Assembly (NCBI GenBank): GCA_947253875.1
Contig: CAMYAM010000027.1
Coordinates: 1-7,739 of the forward strand
Length of the DNA stretch: 7,739 nucleotides
From: an uncultured Fastidiosipila sp.
GTDB taxonomy: Bacteria; Bacillota; Clostridia; Saccharofermentanales; Fastidiosipilaceae
Reading direction: 5' to 3'
Under the pieces are notes generated by a model. The model had not been told where the DNA came from. It made no database searches and saw only the letters and a list, made by a program, of their open reading frames with translations. Positions 6,801 through 7,739 of the stretch are shown here, piece by piece; the stretch's first letter is position 1; every line of letters begins with the position of its first letter. The position numbers were made by a program, and so were the translations under genes.

Positions 6801-7739
6801 ATGCAAGTGGTAAAGAATTTACCTACTATGCAAAAGAAGTTAAGGTGCCAGCTGGCTACACCGCAACTTATAGCGAAGATAAACTTACAGTTACAAATGC
6901 TATTGACTTTATAAAAGACGAGACACCAGAGGATCAAACTGACAAACCAGAAGGCTATGTAACAGTAACCTTTAAGGCAGGAGACCATGGTAAGATAGAT
7001 GGCGAAACTGAGGATATTGTCTATTATGTAAATCCAAAGGCAGATCCAGTAAAAGTAATGCAAGATATTGCAGAACCAGAAGTTTCAGCAAATATTGGTT
7101 ACAAGGTATCAGAAACCAAATGGAAAGATGCTGAAGGAAAGGCTTTAGATAAAGAAACACAAATTACTAAAGACTTAACTTACACAGCTCAGTACAAAGC
7201 AAAAGTTGTAACAGAAAATCCAAATGATGAAGACTACGTAAAAGTAGACTTTGCAACAACAAGAGGAACAGTAGAAGGCCAAGCAGAATACTGGGTATTA
7301 AAGAATGAAGAAGTAAGTCTAACAGCTCCAACAGTAAATATGGATGGTGTAACAGACTACGCCTTCAAGGCATGGGATCCAGAAGTTAAGACAAGCTATG
7401 CTGAAGATACAACACACAATGCAACATTCACATACACAGGCGAAGACATTGTTCCACAAGCAGGTGAAAAAAGACCAGACGTACCAGCAAACTTTGTATT
7501 AGTAGAATTCAAAGAAGGAGCACATGGTACATTAGAAGGAACAAGTAAGTATTGGGTAAACCCAGAAGCAGGAAAGACTCTTGCAGATATTACAAAACCA
7601 ACCGTAACAGCAGCAGAAGACTACAAATACACAGGTTGGGATAAAGAAGATGCAACAGCAATAGGAGCAGAAGGCTTAACAGTAACAGCTCAGTACAAAG
7701 CAAAAGTTGTAACAGAAAATCCAAATGATGAAGACTACG
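872..7739 (+). CDS. Giant modular surface adhesin-like protein, 5' part, open at window edge
   Basis: One uninterrupted frame of 2289 codons runs to the edge, so the full protein exceeds about 250 kDa. Residues 1-25 form a Sec signal peptide: KK at 6-7, a hydrophobic core from LTIW to FFS, and likely cleavage after Ala25; no YSIRK motif is seen. Modules in order: B-repeat-like (249-341); an aromatic-rich region I cannot name (about 345-790); B-repeat-like (888-1018); MucBP-like (1147-1229); Rib-like (1348-1449); diverged repeat modules (1240-1339 and 1464-1670); three Cna_B-type domains (1680-2010); and the start of a 167-residue tandem array (from 2105). All are extracellular beta-rich folds known from adhesins and wall proteins. 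A C-terminal sorting signal is expected downstream but not seen. Adhesion is inferred from architecture; the ligand is unknown. Transcription is probably separate from the upstream gene. Confidence 0.93.
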   Translation, partial: MKGDIKKLTIWTLVLIMFFSNPIKAIVQVNDYDSFKRKSEYVNTLDPIKPVKLEEGQSAEDLIKNPKQPDIYTLRKDYKIQENYKYRINYQPYVASVGEDASQEEKAKINKTIKLPDFPGYNKPAESFVNDYDQIVKAAKEGQKTGDQESGFTYKNTSDYKYEAIESRIKVKHVFQKLDDFTKYTNPDGSVGKEGERTNIQRGNTGSLMEVKPLDDEEIKGFVPESKYITMLVPASEGEFLLEYRYNRASFDVIYDTKDGTPIPSRTLYYEQKIPETEIPTKIGADFLGWKPSVDLVGNNGKKYKAGEIITDESDSPILNLDAGLTMPAENVTFTAEWKDKEKANYAVQFWAEKSDHADDASILEKYDYIGTRVYENADTGHQPTLADEPIKGIKFPDLDENRLNKIWAGMKFNRGRNTYLDKFYIYNKDLTDKQNADPKDPNVVKGVSSTGQTVYNIYYDRQVYDLYFTKSNAQPDKHTLYPEIWGYDPAKGEAVMIGGPGNLYHYKARFNELMYKWPNDAKQTKGFTPGYQSFGWGPNYSVPNWPVHLDTPPYRLNASQFLDMDNYTSWGGYTKKIDKGDGTTIDLDWFDFTTLSFGIKQDHPSIPHHMDFWMDGFKDGETIIRYDLVRTKADTDTLSYGHKYPEVTGFKPHDYEPGNPQSGWPVIREGQQEDGRVNEDRINELNDERDEITPNTSGTYYNNNGIKLPIGQLDFIPLFFSDSDKFGDPKDGAQEFKENGYLRFKYTRNKYPLRFNYDPSITRDDSYFNSKNSLDTFYEFPLKVLSPDLVDSNLDRDDKEYFKEDPKNLLDDPNNLQALGLTDLVYKDPNDNKLKVKRPKGLSDQMVFKGWALDPAGEKLVWENKGEKMPTHPVNLYAKWGEPDYKWKVTFDPDGGKLDPIAEENLTEERRTIQEGDIGQEEKNTYAKKGYLNESPTTEDGKQIFTVIQRQKLVEPVKPRKKGYEFMGWEIIRYKKDKSGNYTDEKDTSYRDKFGVPELYSFKNDVVGPVYLKAIWIPNDRVDINVEHYILNDDYTLDESIKQNPKPYVLEDKRAGYLVSTTGDTQNDKYLLAPHKELVEKLTGDLKQEYEDYNKRTNNLNNSFFQTFRAEPGMILNKEKNQMEENPAAKNNVFKFFYRPFRHREYKVNYIDERFKGQADEKAGAIIPQEIVKNQNRHYDARNYRPIQGWVLTSKPQQQIFFDLNEATNKLEGINGTGKNEITFYYKDVRIIEVPGDKNPPEGYVRVTFKAEEGGSFGKDEKGKDIKEIHYDVIKGLKSDLIPVPKELKEGEKKDADKFYISPDAGRRFTKWDNSSLLNDNTIIGKDYTFKAHFDWEEIKIKTLVVTEAFKDPKDLWTNDFVPSLEKIKEQVKWYKDKVEADLPAGAEVIFKDGIEKDLADWLGEKGKSDQEELSREVKIPAQIKYADNSIQDIEIPVKVYKNVYEASTTGEKTLFLLNAESEDLKDVTGDYVKVRVNPSGKTSEKDSKIYYVNKNAWVEIPEIQITDEEKINLGFLNWTSDNDSQNENKKPNGIYDFAKRHKFTEDTVIYPVFSDDVVPQEGADKPNVPSSFVKVIVKTTDKATEQTAFEKTFWVNPTKEVELPVTNPVGKESQPGLGKQKIDYTFKEWQKVKIGESDDNLQDVEPEKIDLSKNKYTDKVTVVEALYDKTLQEAKTDFTVEKVWEIPADKKLEANDYPTVNFTLYRKNQAGNEEKVEGAEVKQITKEVTEATWKDLPQLDSEGNEYSYFVKETFENIDIKNDNWILGEMETKDGKNTITNKLKTLPGETGNEDGEKNFVGKLTIKKVLENEPKQQISVRMMRSVQPSDPLKFKFKVSGPYGYENTFELSANESKTLDKLAFGEYKVEEIDSKGYTAEYSKEKETLTKENTEGFITVTNKNIKSNDPNVTNENIRNITVKKVWIGGGEKPATTIELWRKGYDLSGREYEQKVDDFTTTENGDAEQSKEFENLAKHDASGKEFTYYAKEVKVPAGYTATYSEDKLTVTNAIDFIKDETPEDQTDKPEGYVTVTFKAGDHGKIDGETEDIVYYVNPKADPVKVMQDIAEPEVSANIGYKVSETKWKDAEGKALDKETQITKDLTYTAQYKAKVVTENPNDEDYVKVDFATTRGTVEGQAEYWVLKNEEVSLTAPTVNMDGVTDYAFKAWDPEVKTSYAEDTTHNATFTYTGEDIVPQAGEKRPDVPANFVLVEFKEGAHGTLEGTSKYWVNPEAGKTLADITKPTVTAAEDYKYTGWDKEDATAIGAEGLTVTAQYKAKVVTENPNDEDY
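1616..1894 (+). other. B-repeat-like (InlB B / Flg_new type) module
   Basis: Residues 249-341 show the pattern of Listeria-Bacteroides repeats: an opening strand FDVIYDTKDGTPIP, then a Gly-hydrophobic-GW motif (FLGWKP) and the closing MPAENVTFTAEW. It has an insertion between the GW and the end relative to the usual 65-75 residues. These are small beta-grasp-like units common in secreted proteins. Confidence 0.6.
2237..3235 (+). other. Aromatic-rich segment with foreign-looking codon usage
   Basis: Residues 456-788 differ from their surroundings. By hand count about 19 of 27 Tyr codons are TAC here, against 6 of 28 in 872-2236 and about 4 of 25 in 3300-4560. GGC, AAC, CTC, CCG, GCG and CGC codons are also enriched. 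The protein segment carries about eight Trp and many Tyr (FGWGPNYSVPNWP, SWGGY, DFWMDG) and shows no repeat pattern I recognise. It may be the ligand-binding part. The frame runs through both boundaries without a break. Confidence 0.6.
3533..3925 (+). other. Second B-repeat-like module with insertions
   Basis: Residues 888-1018 open with KVTFDPDGGKLDP, continue to PVKPRKKGYEFMGW and close with VYLKAIW, the typical Flg_new frame. It is longer than the usual unit because of a charged insertion between the first strand and the PxKPxKKGY motif. A partial unit ends just before it (MVFKGWALDPAG...NLYAKW, about residues 848-884). Confidence 0.65.
4310..4558 (+). other. MucBP-like module
   Basis: Residues 1147-1229 begin YKVNYIDERFKG, pass through YRPIQGWVLTS and end NEITFYYKD. 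This matches the order of MucBP domains (YxVxYxD, then GY/GW, then the closing xITFxYK strand). A related strand pair, INVEHYILNDD near residue 1030 and VFKFFYRP near 1138, flanks a charged, probably helical stretch (about 1070-1110). Assignment is by pattern only. Confidence 0.45.
4589..4888 (+). repeat. Diverged single repeat module (PEGYVRVTFKA type)
   Basis: Residues 1240-1339 begin PPEGYVRVTFKAEEGGSFG and end with RFTKWDNSS and YTFKAHFDW. The opening closely parallels the module at residues 2023-2104 (PEGYVTVTFKAGDHGKIDG), so both descend from one unit. This copy carries a longer Lys/Glu-rich middle. Confidence 0.6.
4913..5218 (+). other. Rib-like segment
   Basis: Residues 1348-1449 end with VKIPAQIKYADNSIQDIEIPVKVYKNVYE, which resembles the closing strands of Rib/alpha-type domains (xVTYPDGSxDxVxVPVxV); the motif in brackets is the family pattern from memory. 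The first part (PSLEKIKEQVKWY) fits the N-terminal part of such domains less well. Rib domains are stiff spacers in streptococcal surface proteins. Confidence 0.4.
5261..5881 (+). repeat. Diverged pair of the array-type modules
   Basis: Residues 1464-1670 hold two units. The first starts GDYVKVRVNPSG and ends with TVIYPVFSDDVVPQ; the second starts PNVPSSFVKVIVK and continues with FWVNPTKEVELP. They match the two halves of the 167-residue unit downstream (DEDYVKVDFA...EDIVPQ and PDVPANFVLVEFK...YWVNPEAG). Only the linker and strand motifs remain alike, so this is an older copy. Confidence 0.6.
5909..6223 (+). other. Cna_B-type domain 1 of the giant protein
   Basis: Residues 1680-1784 run from FTVEKVWE to TITNK. 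The likely isopeptide set is Lys1684 (EKVW), Glu1754 (YFVKE) and Asn1782 (TNK). TWKDLP before the Glu strand is also typical. About 105 residues, slightly longer than the usual 70-95. Confidence 0.7.
6269..6574 (+). other. Cna_B/SpaA-type domain 2 of the giant protein
   Basis: Residues 1800-1901 open GKLTIKKVL, include FKFKVSGPYG and LAFGEYKVEEI, and close ITVTNK. Candidate bond residues are Lys1808, Glu1870 and Asn1900. It lacks the DG.RP signature and the Trp after the Lys, so it is nearer to the pilin-type branch of the family. Confidence 0.65.
6620..6901 (+). other. Cna_B-type domain 3 of the giant protein
   Basis: Residues 1917-2010 open NITVKKVWIGG, include ATTIELWRKG and FTYYAKEVKVPAGY, and close LTVTNA. 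The predicted isopeptide residues are Lys1922, Glu1989 and Asn2009. This is the most canonical of the three. Confidence 0.8.
6938..7183 (+). repeat. Array-type half unit preceding the tandem array
   Basis: Residues 2023-2104 (PEGYVTVTFKAGDHGKIDG, VYYVNPKADP, TYTAQYKAK continuing) match the second half of the 167-residue unit (ANFVLVEFKEGAHGTLEG, KYWVNPEAG, TVTAQYKAK). It is a diverged lead-in copy that merges into the array at the shared TAQYKAKVV motif. Confidence 0.75.
7184..7684 (+). repeat. 501-bp tandem repeat unit, first complete copy
   Basis: The unit starts with the codons for TAQYKAKVV and spans 167 codons, keeping the frame. It contains two related halves: EDYVKVDFATTRGTVEG with YWVLKNEE and AFKAWDP, then VPANFVLVEFKEGAHGTLEG with YWVNPEAGK and YTGWDK. 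The alternating fold resembles B-repeat-like or SHIRT-like stalk modules; I cannot choose between these by eye. Codons are strongly biased to ACA, GCA, GTA and TAC. Confidence 0.85.
7685..7739 (+). repeat. 501-bp tandem repeat, start of second copy
   Basis: These 55 bases are identical to 7184-7238 and lie exactly 501 bp downstream. Identity stops only at the window edge, so the array continues beyond it. Confidence 0.9.

Noticed and set aside
6732..6914. 60-codon forward frame starting MTLQQQKMEM
   Set aside because: It overlaps Cna_B domain 3 in another frame. The domain frame has conserved motifs; this one does not.
6701..7063. 120-codon open frame on the minus strand
   Set aside because: It lies wholly inside the giant gene, is antisense to conserved Cna_B and repeat motifs, and is full of Phe/Ile/Cys as expected from reading Lys/Glu-rich DNA backward.
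7184..7739. CRISPR-like direct repeat
   Set aside because: The repeat lies in frame within a coding region with a 501-bp period; it is a protein-domain repeat, not a 25-40 bp repeat with spacers.

Overview
The window comes from a low-GC, AT-rich Gram-positive bacterium. Evidence for this is a sortase sorting signal (IPKTG, hydrophobic segment, Lys-rich tail), Cna_B-type surface repeats, a strong GGAGG ribosome binding site and A/T-ending codons. The protein style resembles giant surface proteins of anaerobic Firmicutes such as Peptoniphilus, Anaerococcus or Finegoldia; this placement is inference, because no housekeeping gene is present.

Layout. (1) 1-502: the 3' end of a gene for a wall-anchored protein with near-identical Cna_B repeats of 270 bp period. 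(2) 503-871: an intergenic region with a nested hairpin terminator (538-590), a good sigma-A-like promoter starting at its T-tract (TTGACT, 17 nt, TATAAA, 589-617), a 12-bp palindrome across the -10, and a second U-tailed hairpin (712-748) about 120 nt below the first. This implies either a long attenuated leader or a small RNA. (3) 872-7739: one uninterrupted reading frame of at least 2289 codons, still open at the window edge. It encodes a secreted giant surface protein.

The giant protein contains, in order: a signal peptide; an N-terminal region with a B-repeat-like module; an aromatic-rich segment I cannot name, whose codon usage differs sharply from both sides; further B-repeat-like and MucBP-like modules; a Rib-like segment; an old, diverged pair of repeat modules; three Cna_B-type domains each with a predicted isopeptide Lys/Glu/Asn set; and the start of a tandem array of 501-bp (167-residue) units, cut by the window edge.

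Both genes appear to make stalk-like surface proteins displayed on the wall, but the intervening terminator and promoter suggest separate transcription. The most notable signals are the intragenic codon mosaic, the exact 501-bp repeat with older decayed relatives upstream, and the undescribed leader or small RNA. I saw no enzyme, CRISPR array, insertion sequence, tRNA or rRNA.
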